Assembly (NCBI GenBank): GCA_015847255.1
Contig: JADLZK010009020.1
Location: 62,001-126,000, forward strand
Reading direction: 5' to 3'
Source of the DNA: Hyparrhenia diplandra
Lineage: Eukaryota; Streptophyta; Magnoliopsida; Poales; Poaceae
DNA length: 64,000 bases
In this document: one piece after another, positions 46,251-57,022 of the stretch
Layout of the letters: every line of letters begins with the position of its first letter
Numbering within the stretch: position 1 is the first letter of the stretch
Notes under the pieces: generated by a model
Seen by the model: the letters and a program-made list of their open reading frames with translations, nothing else
Database searches by the model: none
What the model was told of the DNA's origin: nothing
Made by a program: the position numbers and the translations under genes

Positions 46251-49200
46251 TCATGTGCCAGAACTGGGCCAGCCATGGGCGGGCTAAACAGGCCGAACCG
46301 CCCACGGCTGGCCCAGGAAGGGGGGGGCAGAGGAAGGGGCCGACACCTCCTGCGCCACCGCCGTCGCCTCCCCGCCCCCCGTCTTCACTTCGTCATCAAG
46401 TTAGGATTATCTTAGGACTTTTGGTGTGCAAGAGGTATTCCAACTCTATAAGGAAAACCCTTATTAGGAAATAAATAGGATTGTTTGTAAAAGGTATTCC
46501 AATCATATAAGGAAACCTTTAAAGAGATTGCTTGGATTACAAGTCCCACTAGCCATGCTATATAAGTAAGGGGTCCTGTAATCTCTTAGGAAGACAAACA
46601 ATAAAGAAATAATCTCGTGCCCTCTCTCTCCTCACCCACCGCTGCTGCCCCTGCCCTCCGCGCCCAGCCCTACTACCGCGCAGCAGCCCCCAACCGGCCC
46701 AAAGGGCGGCGCGCCGCCTCCATCGCCACCCTCGCCGTAGCCGCCGCCCGGGAAGCCATCGCCGACGTGTCACAGCCTGCCCAGTCTAACTGGTTTGTGA
46801 CAACTGATATCCGGGGATGCGCTTCCGAGATGCGCGAGTTCACCAAGGCGCTGAAGGAGCTGCTCGACGACAACTGCGCCAAGATCAGCCGCCGCTTTGA
46901 CGAGATCGAGACGCATCTTTGCCGCATGGAGTACATCTACACCGCCCCGAAGATTCAGCTACCTCCTCTCTGCTCGTCAACCACGACGCCGTGACTGGAG
47001 GACGGCACAGCCAGGCCGCCGCCGCCGCTAGGCGCCACACCCTCCCCCGCCGACGCCATCGACGACGACTCTGACCTTGCTATCCTCTAGCTGGACGAGG
47101 GTAGCAACGTCGTTTAGGGTGACGCAATTGCCGTCATCGACATCGTCATCGATAACACCGCAACACCGGCGGCTTCCTCCTCTCCATCGACACATGCAAC
47201 CGCGTAGGACTCTCCGGAAGCGAAGACGACGCCACCCGCAGCACCCCTGCCCGTGGCGCCCCCCGTGGCGCCCCTCACCCAGGTCACCGGACCAACCCCC
47301 GCTCTACGCCGTCCGTCTTGACGTCCTAGAGTACGATGGCAATGACAACCCCGACCTCTGGATGCACAAGATGGAGCCGTTGTTCGAGCTAAAGGACAAC
47401 ATCGATCCCGACTTCTATGCCCGGTATGCTGCCTTCCATCTGACAGGTCCTGTTGTAGTCTGGTTCCACAGGCTGTCCCGGAGGAGGCCGTTGGTCGAGT
47501 GGGACGCGTTCACCCACTACCTGCGATGCGACTTCGGACCCCCCCCCCATCGTCACCGACACCACGGGGAGTTTGCGCCTCCTGCTCAGGAGGGCAAGCT
47601 GGACGACTACTTCACAGCTTTTGAAAGCTATGCAACTAGCATGGACCTTGAGAGCCAGCTTCACTGCGTCAGCCTCTTCGTCGGCGGCCTACACGACACG
47701 CTTCATACGGTGCTCGAGTGGTTCGAGCCTCGTTCAATGGAGGAGGTAATCGACCTTGCTCGCCTCTACGACGACGAGTTGACGGGCGCTAGCAGCTCAT
47801 GACGTGGCCAACCACATCGACAACGTCGCCGACATCGACAGTGACATCGCCGCCGCCCCGGCCGACCGGGTGCTAGGACGGCAGCGCTGGCAGCTACCAT
47901 GGAGGTGATCGACAACCAAAGGTCGGCGACTTCCTCACCGAGCTGCATCCGGGTACTTCGACGAACCGGAGCTCGGCATCATTGCTAGCGCCATCGACCT
48001 TCAAGCGGCCCGACACGAGTGGAGCCTCTTCAACGGCATCGTGAGCTACTTGCACCGCTACTACATCCCTGTAGCTTCGGAGCTCCTTCAAGACTTCCTC
48101 CTCGAAGGTGGTGCCCCCTGCATGATGTCGCAGTGGGCTTCCAGCTCCCGAACCGTCCACGTGAAGACCAGGCGTTCCCGACGAGCGTGCTCCTCCTCAT
48201 GGCACGCCCGAACACCAAGCTCAAAGATGTCACTGTCCTCCTCTTCAACAACCACAGCAACGAGTTCCTCCGCATCGATAACGTCATCGCCGACGCGCCG
48301 ACAGCCCCGGCGTCCCAGGTCGGGACGCCCATCAAGACGGCCAGTTACCTCCTCTACGACCGCCTACTACGCCTCTCCTCGATGCCGTGGCGTCGATTCG
48401 CCATGTGTTCTGTAGGCACATACATGCTCACGTACATGTGCCAACCACATACACCTTCCAGGCTCCTCCAGCTACTCGCCAGACGCTCGAGCTGTCTGGC
48501 ATCCTCAGCGCCTCCGTCATGCAGCAAGCATGGATGGACCGCCCCTTCGCGCAGCCCCTACTGACCTATAAGTTCAACATCTACTTCAGGAACCTGCACT
48601 TTGACTTCTCCTTCACCGATGAGGAAGCCAGCATCTGCAACGATGAGAACGACAAGTCGGGCCCCTCATCCTTAGCTACGGACCCAGCGTCGCGACGTTG
48701 CCAATCGGCATCGCCTTCGCACCTACCTGGTGGGTTGGGCGGCACGTGGACGCGCCGCCTCGTCGAATGGTGGGGAGATGTCATGTGCCAGAATTGGGCC
48801 AGCCATGGGCGGGCTAAACAGGCCCAACCGTCCACGGCCGGCCTAGGAGGGGGGGCGCACGCGCGGGAATAGGAGAGGCCAGCACCTCCTGCGCCGCCGC
48901 TGCCACCTCCCCGTCCCCGTCTCCGCTTCGTCATCAAGTTAGGATTATCTTAGGACTTTTGGTGTGCAAGGGATATTCCAACTCTAGAAGGAAAATCCTT
49001 ATTAGGAAATAAATAGGATTTCTTGTAAAAGGTATTCCATTCATATAAGTAAACCTTTAGAGAGAATGCTTGGATTGCAAGTCCCACTAGCCGGGCTATA
49101 TAAGTAAGGAGTGTGTAATCTCTTGGGGAGACCAGCAATAAAGAAATAATCTCGTGCCCTCTCTCCCTCTCCACCCGCTGCCACCCCTGCCCTCCGCCGC

Positions 49201-49383
49201 CGCCCACGCCGCCCACCGCTGCTGCGCGCGCCTCCGAGCCTCCGGGCGGCGCCGCCGCCGCCTCCCGGCCCTACTTCGCAGCTGTCCCCAACCGGCCCCA
49301 AGGGTTGGCACCGCCGCCTCCGCCGCTGCCCGAGAAGCTGCGGCGACGTGTCACAGCCGGCCCAATCTAACCGGTTTGTGACA
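46251..49383 (+). mobile_element. Non-autonomous LTR retrotransposon (gag only)
   Basis: The 5' LTR is 46251-46802 (TGTCATGTGCCAG ... GGTTTGTGACA) and the 3' LTR 48779-49383 with the same ends. Flanking pentamers are CATCA and CATTA (one mismatch). TATA-like GCTATATAAGTAAGG and CAATAAAGAAATAATC words occur in each LTR. After the 5' LTR, ACTGATATCCGGGG is a weak match to an initiator-Met primer site. The 1976-bp interior encodes a gag domain but no protease, RT or integrase that I can see. LTR divergence (including a longer GC-rich tail in the 3' LTR) implies some age. The empty site is visible at about 56716. Confidence 0.88.
47077..47802 (+). CDS. Retrotransposon gag-like protein
   Basis: This is the interior frame of the LTR element. 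From about residue 75 it reads as a retrotransposon gag domain: LDVLEYDGNDNPDLWMHKME, then ARYAAFHLTGPVVVWFHRLS, then DYFTAFESYATSMDL and IDLARLYDDEL. Gag builds the virus-like particle. A coiled stretch just upstream (46830-46940, MREFTKALKELLDD) is in another frame, so the gag is already broken at its N-terminus. Sequence after 47802 is open in patches but has no polymerase motifs. Confidence 0.7.
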   Translation: MLSSSWTRVATSFRVTQLPSSTSSSITPQHRRLPPLHRHMQPRRTLRKRRRRHPQHPCPWRPPWRPSPRSPDQPPLYAVRLDVLEYDGNDNPDLWMHKMEPLFELKDNIDPDFYARYAAFHLTGPVVVWFHRLSRRRPLVEWDAFTHYLRCDFGPPPHRHRHHGEFAPPAQEGKLDDYFTAFESYATSMDLESQLHCVSLFVGGLHDTLHTVLEWFEPRSMEEVIDLARLYDDELTGASSS

Positions 49384-49689
49384 CATTATTTAGGCGAACC
49401 CTCTTGCATTGGTTGTAGACTTGTATTGTGCATGCTGCTGTCTTCGAGGAAATCAGCGATATTGGACGGGGAGTTTTAAAAAGGGCAACTGAATGTATAG
49501 TGCTGATATTCTGTTTGGGCAAGTGCAAATCAGCATGATAAGGCTTCATTTACTTCATTCGATTTGAAATGTTGGTTTTCTTAGGTTTGCTTCAAGTAAA
49601 TTGTTTTTATCTTAGACGAAGGATATATATTTGAAATTGTCATGAATTATATATTGTTCCCTATTTCTAAGTGCTGGCCGGCCAAGCGA
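49384..49689. repeat. Flank duplicated at 56700-56950
   Basis: Words such as ttgaaattgtcatg and tgttccct lie in the same order in both places, just before an NLR 5' relic in each. It is non-coding. Confidence 0.55.
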
Positions 49690-49795
49690 GGAAGGTGATC
49701 CCCCTTTCACATCCTTTTGCAGGCTGTACGTACTCGTCCGCAAGCAGCTCTCCGAGCTTGGGGAGAAAGGCTTGGCAGTGCGCCAAGCACTCCCA
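49690..49795 (-). pseudogene. NLR exon 1 relic (N-terminal ~35 codons)
   Basis: The minus strand carries GCACTGCCAAGC...CCCAAGCTCGGAGAGCTGCT, then GACGAGTACGTACAGCCTGC and AAAAGGATGTGAAAGGGGGA, matching LPKLGELLADEY..LQKEVKGG of the intact copies but frameshifted and lacking the ATG context. The rest of the gene is absent. It is a stub left by unequal recombination or deletion. Confidence 0.75.
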
Positions 49796-49802
49796 CTAAC
49801 CC

Positions 49803-50175
49803 GCAACTAGTTAGTCGCTCAAAACAAATGTGTGGCGGCCGGCCGGCGGGCTACCTCTCACGAGTCTCCATCGTGGATGCGTGTGTCTTCACGTACATTT
49901 TCTCTGCATACGTACAACTGCTCTACTCACATATACTATACTAAGTTGCTATTGGCAGCTCATGGTCATGGGACTTGGTAGTATAACCTATCATTAAGCC
50001 GCTCGGTGATTAGGTGGAGACTTTTGCGTGCTGCTGGATGCTGATCTTCTAGGAAAGCTGTACAAGGTTTTAAAAGGAGCAACTAGATGTAAACAAAGGT
50101 GTGCTTCTTTTTTTTTAGTATTTTATATATAGGAAATGTACAAGTAGAATTCAGCATGGTGCTCGTTGATGTACA
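49803..50175. repeat. Segmental duplicate of 58341-58700
   Basis: Both copies share acgagtctccatcgtggatg, ggcagctcatggtcatg, tatcattaagccgctc and agcatggtgctcgttg in the same order. It leads into a DUF716 relic in both places, so it belongs to the same duplicated unit. Confidence 0.75.
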
Positions 50176-50249
50176 TGACACTACTGCAGAACACAAGCCT
50201 ATCTGAACAACAGTTAACATCCCATTGGACGAAAGTGAAACCACCCCTT

Positions 50250-50330
50250 ACGTGCTTGGGTGCTAGACTGCTAGGCCGTCGCCGTAGTAAGTTACAAGCA
50301 TCCGGACCTGGTGAGTGGTGACGCAACTAG
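50250..50330 (+). pseudogene. DUF716/TMEM45-like relic 2a
   Basis: The sequence gcttgggtgctagactgct, then ccgtcgccgtagtaagttac and aagcatccggacctggt, aligns with 62151-62205, where the same region reads LGCYAVAAAKYRHPDL. Insertions and a stop destroy the frame. The 3' flank (gcagctctgttctgccctca) follows as in the other copies. Confidence 0.6.
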
Positions 50331-50844
50331 ATGCATAATAACGAGCACGTCGCCACCATGTCCGGCTGCACATAACTCGGTACGGCAACGGTCTAGAGAA
50401 AGCGTTTCAGGTTTTGTTACGATCTTGACAGTACTGCCCCAGTGGTGCCGGCATGATCTTGGACGTACGTGCAGCTCTGTTCTGCCCTCAGTACTACTTA
50501 GTATCAAGTGCAAAACGCAGTGTGACATGTTTTTCACAGGGCTGTGTCAACTGTGAGCAACACTTGAAATGAATGTCGAGAAAAGTTTCAAATGAAAAAT
50601 ACTAGCCTCCTGGTCGAAGACCATAACAATACAGGGGGCCAGCTAGCACCACCCATTAAGTGGCCATCCTGCACGAATCTCTTTGCATATCCAATGGTGC
50701 TCGACCAGAGGCTCACATGCGCCCCGTCGCACATAAATATTTGGCGCTGGTTCAACAAGTCACAGCCTCCCTCCCTTGTCAAGGAAAGTAGGAAACAAAA
50801 AGAAAAGGAAAATTGGCTGCAATTGTAGGTGGAGGGATGTGGTA

Positions 50845-50976
50845 ATACCAGACGGCGCTCACCCTGTACGGTCCCATGCTCCCGGATGGGTGCCGGACTT
50901 GGTGGCGATGCATGGGGAGCACGTCGCTGCCCTGGAGTGTCGTGGCGGCGGCCATGCAGAGGAGTGTGTCAATCTA
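50845..50976 (+). pseudogene. DUF716/TMEM45-like relic 2b, internally deleted
   Basis: The start, cagacggcgctcaccctgta, encodes QTALTLYGPMLPDGC as in fragment 1. It then jumps directly to cggacttggtggcgatgca (DLVAMHGEHVAALEC) as in fragment 3. The deletion edge shares GTGC. It ends near the conserved gtgtcaatctagtggc. Together with 2a this is a tandem duplication of the gene's 3' end. Confidence 0.65.
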
Positions 50977-50999
50977 GTGGCATCTGATGAGTGCACATC

Positions 51000-52600
51000 T
51001 ATAGCTCTATACTCTGATATGTTGTTGTTAGTCTCTGTCAATTATGAGAACTTTTCAAATCGAGAAAAGTTTCAAATGGAGAATACTAGTTGGATCAAAA
51101 AGTTTGCAGGTAAAATACCAATCGTATAATATGGTTATCAAATGTTTGCAAAAGATCTAAACCAATCAAAAAGTTTAATCATCAGATTCTGGCAAAGGAT
51201 CTAAAGAAATAGAAGCATTTCAAAATGGAATTTGAGGCCAGATCCTTATTTGATATACTCCATCCATCATGTCTCACCTGATGTTCTAGCCAGTCTTCAT
51301 TGATCAATAGATGGATCAGAAATGTTTTTGTCATTCACAATCATTGGTTTTATCCGTACAGCTAGCAGTGCTCTTTTCATGTGTACACGATACATTATAA
51401 CGTACATGCTAGCTCTGCAGTCGTATCAACTGATATGTACTCATGACAGTATAAGTGGCTCAAGAAGGCCTGCAAACACACAATTGGATACACTAGTGCA
51501 CACAAACTGGAATCTAAAGGTTACAGTGTCTTCTTTGATAGCTGAAAATGACATGTTTTGGAAGCAATTTGTGTTCCAGCATTTCTCCCAAGTATTGTTG
51601 TGTTGCCATTCCTCTCTTTGAGTTCTGAACATTTGAACTTGGAATGCAACGCCACTCACAGATAGCAGCTTGATATCCATATCTGCACCATGTCCCTATG
51701 GCGACTTGCATGGCTGCTTCCTTCATGAAGCCCTAAATTAAATACAAATTAACGATTGACAGATCATGCAGTGCATTAGTAGTGTCATACAAATTGTTCC
51801 TTCTTAACAAGATAAACCACATATTAGTGAATGGCTACATGATTTTTCTTGACTAGCAGTCTGTAATATTTCTTATGCAAACTTTTTTTTTTTTGTTTAT
51901 TATATATATAATCTGTAGGGTCATTTGAGTTCTCCTAAAAACAGAGCAAGAACAGATGAGATTAGTACTTTTTGAATATCAAATCCATATTACAGAATAT
52001 CATAGTTTACTAGAGTAGCAATAGTAAAACTACATTTCCTTTGTCAAACCACAAAATAAACATTAACATGAATAATTAAGGTTGGATCCTTTATAAATTA
52101 CAAGCACTACCTGTGCAATGCAAGATTGACGTACTTGCAAGGTCAGTGAGGGTTGTCGGTATTGTCCACACTACAGTAGCTTGAAATACTGTGTCTAATC
52201 TAGTCCATCACACTTCCATTTCTGAGAAATAAAGAAGGTGAAAAAAAATTGCCAGAAGAAGGGGAAAAGCAGAGAAGCCAGGTAGAGAAGAAATTTACAT
52301 TAGAGGAAAGGGAAAAGGAGAGCAGGTACAGCTTCATCTTCATCAGTCCACGATTCATCACTGATCTTGATCACAGGGTTTGCTTCCTCCACCTCCTCGG
52401 TGCTGGGCAGTGGGCACCTCCCGATCAGAACCGAAACCACCAATGATTTGTCTCATCTTGAGCATAGCAATGAAATGCAACTGCTCAAGATCTGCGAGTC
52501 TTGGCTTATATTTCATCACAAAATCTGAGAAGAAACAAAGGATATTTAGGAGATAAGGCAGAAGTTACAACCACAGCATCATAATTCATAAGCTTCATCT
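51000..52600. repeat. 3' flank of NLR-6
   Basis: Non-coding blocks are shared with 11960-13330, 28840-30060 and 4200-4470. The predicted terminal NLR-6 intron acceptor (GTTTCTTCTCAG|ATTTTG, minus strand) is near 52531. No independent gene was found. Confidence 0.55.
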
Positions 52601-52603
52601 ACA

Positions 52604-55600
52604 TCAGAAGCTGTTTACCTCAAGGTCGGGATGATTGGGATGGACCTCAATATCGTGCCTCACAGCCTCTTCTTCCTCCCAGGTGCTGCCTCTAGATCGC
52701 AAGCCAACCGTGACTTGCTGTAGCGACGGCAGGTTCCTTAGGCCCAAGTCGAAACTGCCGTTGATTTCTCTCGTCCGCTGCACTTGGAAATCAAGGTTAA
52801 GAAACTCAAGCCTTGGCATGGCTCCTTGCTCAAACACTACAGGCCCACCAAATTCCAACAACTCGCACTGCACGAGGCATGGGAACGAGCAAGCACAAAC
52901 AATGAGTATCCCATTGATTGCAAGATTCTGATGGTCCACCTTAAGAGATAGAAAGCGGAGAGCAGGCAACCTCCCTAGGCTTTGGAGATCCTCCTGCTGC
53001 AGCCGCTTCACTCCGATCTGGAGGGACAAGAGGCTTAGGAGGGTGGGATTTACCGTCAACCAAGGAGGCAATGTAGTAAACCAGCAAATTGGTTCCCCTA
53101 ATATCAATTCATCCTCTTGGCTACAGCGTGCTTCCAATGCACGGAGGTTTTGAGCCTGAGGGGCGTTGACGACCCAACCGTCCAAGTAGTATTGCCTATT
53201 GTTGATGGTGATCTGTAGACTTTGGATTTTCTGGAGCTTGTTTAGGCACTCCACCAAGGATTTTTCCATGCCATGGTCACACTCCAAGCAGGGGTCATAG
53301 TCATATGCAAAGCCAATCACAAGATGCAGCACCTTCAGCTCTGTTAGATGGGCAATCTCTTCTAGAAGCATGTTCTCTTTATAGTCGATGCACAGACCTG
53401 AAAGCTCTTCAAGGGCTACCAAGCTCCTTAGGATCCCTTCTGGCAAGCTTGTGCATTTATTTATGCGTAGGCACATCAATTGTGTTAGCCGTACAATACT
53501 CGACGGCAAACATGGAATTCTGCCATAAATACACACATCTAACATTTGTAGAAACTGTAGGTTCCCTATTTGTTCGGGGAGGTGATCAATAGAAGTATCT
53601 CTTAGACTTAGGTACCTCAAATGAAGTAGATTAACAACATACTTAAGGCAGCCTTCTGAAACATGACACCTTTCTAAATCCAGTACACGCAAAATGCAGA
53701 AGTTCCCAAGTGTCATTGGTATGTAGTCATCAATGGCGGATGGAAAGATAATAACTGACCTCACATGGTGCTCTTTGCACAATGTAGCCTCACGTGTACC
53801 AAGACCAGGCTTGCCGGTCTGAAGAGATAGCCTCCGAACCTTTTTTGATGCAGATAAGTGAACCATATTGTTCTGTATAGTAACAAAGTTTTCTTCAGTT
53901 GACAAGGAACATATAAGATCAAGCACCATATCGTGCACACGGCAATATTCTACCATGCATTCATCATGTCCGTCATACATGGACGTGGGTTGGATCATGC
54001 TTCTATTTACGAGCTCATTGAAGAAGTTCTCCCCTTGTTCAAATAAGCCCTTTCCTTGCTCTTCATGTTGGATAAAACCTTCAGCTATTCACAACCATAT
54101 CAAACGGTCTTTTCTGATATCATAATCTTCTGGAAACATACTTAAATATAACAAGCAAGTTCTTAGATGTGATGGCATATCATTATAGCTGAGTGATAAA
54201 ACCTTTCTCATGTTCTCTATGGTGTCATTCTTCTCTACTAGTCCACTGCCAATAGAGTTGCACACATCATACCAATCCAATTTGTTTCTTCCTTTGCCAG
54301 CTAGTAAACTAGCAATTGTGATAATAGCTAAGGGAACACCATCACATTTCTTTAGTATTCTTTTTGATACTTCTTCTAGCTGTTCATCACGGCATTTGTC
54401 ATTGTCTTCTTTGCCAAATATTCTTCCATACATTAATATCCTAGAGTTCTCCAGAGAAAGGGGCTTCATCTTGTAAGGACCGCCTATTTTTTCAGCAACC
54501 GTGAAATTACGAGTAGTTGTGATTATCCTATATTCCGCACTGTCATCATCATCGGGCAGAGCAGAGCTGATTATATCCCAATGTGGGATTTCCCATATGT
54601 CATCAATAATAACTAAGTACCTGCACAAATTGAAGCCCATGTCACTTCACAAATTGAGAAAGAAAATCTTAATCCTTCTTATACACATTTTGCCTGCTAT
54701 ATGTCCATCATACGTCATGTAATTGACGGATAAAAGGTTTGTATGAATCATCAGCAAGGGGAAAGAATAAAAATCAGCGGGCAGTCTCTGCCTCCTGTAT
54801 ACCACATTGGACTTAAATTATTTTTTTCTAATATTTCTGCAGTCCTATTTTTTGAAATAATTTTGATTCTAATTCTGTAACTGTTCAAAAATAAACTATG
54901 CAATTGGAAGTAGTGATTGCGCGACGTGCTAGACCGGCTCATGCCCATCAGACGCCCGCGCCGTGGATGACCCTCCAGCAGGGGCCGCTGATCGACGCCG
55001 CTTCTTCAACGTCGCTCCTTTGTTCCTCCTTAGTACACCACTCTAAGCTCCACCGTTCAAGACGGTGCTCTATGTAATGTGTGTCAACCAAGTGCGCGTC
55101 TAGGCATCTCGCCATGGAAACGCGCTTGGTAATGTAAACATTCTCGCTTCTCTTAATGAAATACGTGCCAATGGTACGCCGTCTAAAAAAAAAAAAAGTA
55201 GTGATTTTGTAGTAGTAATCAATTTTTCATTAGCTGTTTTTTTCCTTAGCCAAGCCCTACCAAAACAAAGCTTCTGATTTTGCTAGCATAGAGATAACCA
55301 AGTACTCTAAAAAATGTTTCATTATCTGCTCAGTCAAAAGCCTTTTTCATTACAGATGGCTTTCTGGTTCTAGAAGAACATGATACGGACAGAGAAAAGA
55401 GCTACTGAATCAAAGACTAGATAAAACTTGAGTCTGCAAAAGATATAAACTTGGAACCAAAACCCAGTAAAAGAGATTGACAGGTATTTTTGTGATATGC
55501 TCATACCTCTTTCCCTGAAGGAATTTTCTTAGTTCGTCGATAACATCAACACCTTCAGCATTCTTTCCGGCGAGTTTATAGAACATGTCCCTGAATAATC

Positions 55601-56300
55601 TATCCATATCAGGAGTCTGTGACACTGATACGAAAGCCGAGCAATCAAACTGCAGCCTAATTTTTTCATACACCACATTAGCAAGAGTTGTTTTCCCTAA
55701 ACCTCCAAATCCCACAAGGGAAACTATCTTGTCTTGCTGCTTGGACACTTCATTTCCTTCTGTCAAAATCTTGATTACCTCATTTCTTGACTCTTCAATG
55801 CCAACTAGATTCGTCACCTTCTCGTACCGAACCAATGCACGAGGATCAACTTTGACAGGCTTATCGACACTGTAGTCAACCTTATAGCTGTGGCGCCGGT
55901 CGTGTACCTCTACAACGCGACTCTTGATGTCTCTGATGTCAATAGAAATCTTGCGGCGAATCTTGGGCTGCATCAAGGAACCAAGGGTCTTGTCAATGAA
56001 TTTCTTGAAGCCATGCTTTTTGTCCGGCTGATGGCCCTTGACTTGCACCATGAATGTATCGATGTTGTCCTCTATGTCATAGGACAACTCTCTTACATCC
56101 CTGGCCCAAATCTTGTCCACACTTGGAAGCTGGTCAGGTGGAATCTTGGAGATATCCTCAAGGGCAGCCTTCATGCTCTCGAGCTCAGCTTGGAGGAAAA
56201 TGATCCCCCCTTTCAACCCCTTTTGCAGGTTGTACTCGCCAGCAATCAGCTCTCCGAGTTTGGGGAGGAGGCTTGGCAGTGCCCCAAGCAAGACCTCCAT
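52604..56300 (-). pseudogene. NLR-6: full-length CC-NB-ARC-LRR gene with one nonsense codon
   Basis: Exon 1 is 56300-55507 and exon 2 54620-52604, joined KR|YLVIIDDIW over an 886-bp phase-2 intron; the total of 2811 bp is exactly 937 codons, so there is no net frameshift. P-loop GFGGLGKTT, ITTTR, GVPLAI, FPEDY, VHD and the full LRR set to HPNHPDLE are present. Codon 442 is TGA (plus-strand tca 54089-54091) where all paralogues have TGG in RLIWLWIAEG. A single G-to-A change therefore truncates it after 441 aa, before the MHD motif. If that base is wrong or varies between accessions, NLR-6 would be the most complete receptor here (936 aa, or slightly shorter if the 3' intron is spliced). The intron holds a 5'-truncated LINE. 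Confidence 0.87.
54919..55196 (+). mobile_element. 5'-truncated LINE insertion in the NLR-6 intron
   Basis: Target duplications AGTAGTGATT (54909-54918 and 55197-55206) flank 278 bp ending in ACGCCGTCT plus poly(A). The TTAATGAAATACGTGCCAAT stretch before the tail is typical of plant LINE 3' ends. No coding motif is left. It is a different subfamily from the 17-28 kb LINE by its 3' end. Confidence 0.8.
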
Positions 56301-56605
56301 TGATGCTCACAATTGCAAGGAGCACAGGTTGTTGGTGTGTGTGTTTTTGTGGAGTGAGCAGTGGTGATCGGAGGTGTTGGTAGTGAACAGCTGTGCTTTG
56401 GAGTGAGTTTGGGGTGCTCTCCTTTTTGTGTTGATGTCTCCATCGTTAATCCACCACGGTAGAAGAAGGCATTTTAAATTCGCCGTGGCAGGCCAGCCGG
56501 CAGATGGCATCTAGTTGAATGGCAGTGTGCGTCCAGAGAGTTCACACATGTATATCCAACGCATATGTCACGAGATTAGTGCCTGTATTGTCTCATTTGT
56601 TGGCT
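56301..56605 (-). promoter_or_regulatory. 5' flank of NLR-6
   Basis: This is the presumed leader and promoter, nearly identical to the NLR-5 flank at 40079-40415 but with small indels. The upstream in-frame ATG seen in NLR-5 is absent here, supporting the internal MEV start. Confidence 0.5.
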
Positions 56606-56954
56606 CGTACGGTGGTGCCGATATATACTAACCCATGGACAACTATTATTTATACGTCATGGATTTCGTCATATGATTTAACACCATCAACTTGCATTAT
56701 TGGTTTTAGTATACAACCATAATTTAGCGGCAGTATTGCACAAGGGGTTTTGAAAAGGCCACCTGGATGTATAGTTGCTGTTATTCTGTATGGGCAAGTG
56801 GAAATCAGCATGATGTGGCTCATATACTTCATTCGATTTTAAATGTGGGTTTTCTCAGGTTTATTTCAAGTATAGTTTTTTTCTTGGACGCTGGTTTTAT
56901 ATTTGAAATTGTCATGGGTTGTTCCCTGGTTCTAAGGGCTGGGCCAAGTGAGGA
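56606..56954. repeat. Flank duplicated at 46165-46250 and 49384-49689
   Basis: It contains the unoccupied site (acaaccataatttagcggc, about 56713-56731) corresponding to the LTR retrotransposon insertion at 46251-49383. It is non-coding. Confidence 0.6.
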
Positions 56955-57022
56955 AGGTGATCGCCCCTTTTGCAGGTTGTACTCGTCAGCAAGCAGCACT
57001 CCGAAACAGCACCTCCATTGAA
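56955..57022 (-). pseudogene. NLR exon 1 relic with internal deletion
   Basis: The minus strand reads ATGGAGGTGCTGTTTCGGAG, then TGCTGCTTGCTGACGAGTAC and AACCTGCAAAAGGGGCGATC. It keeps the MEV start and LLADEYNLQK part, but about 30 bases encoding the ALPSLLPKLGE region are lost. Nothing further downstream remains. Confidence 0.75.
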
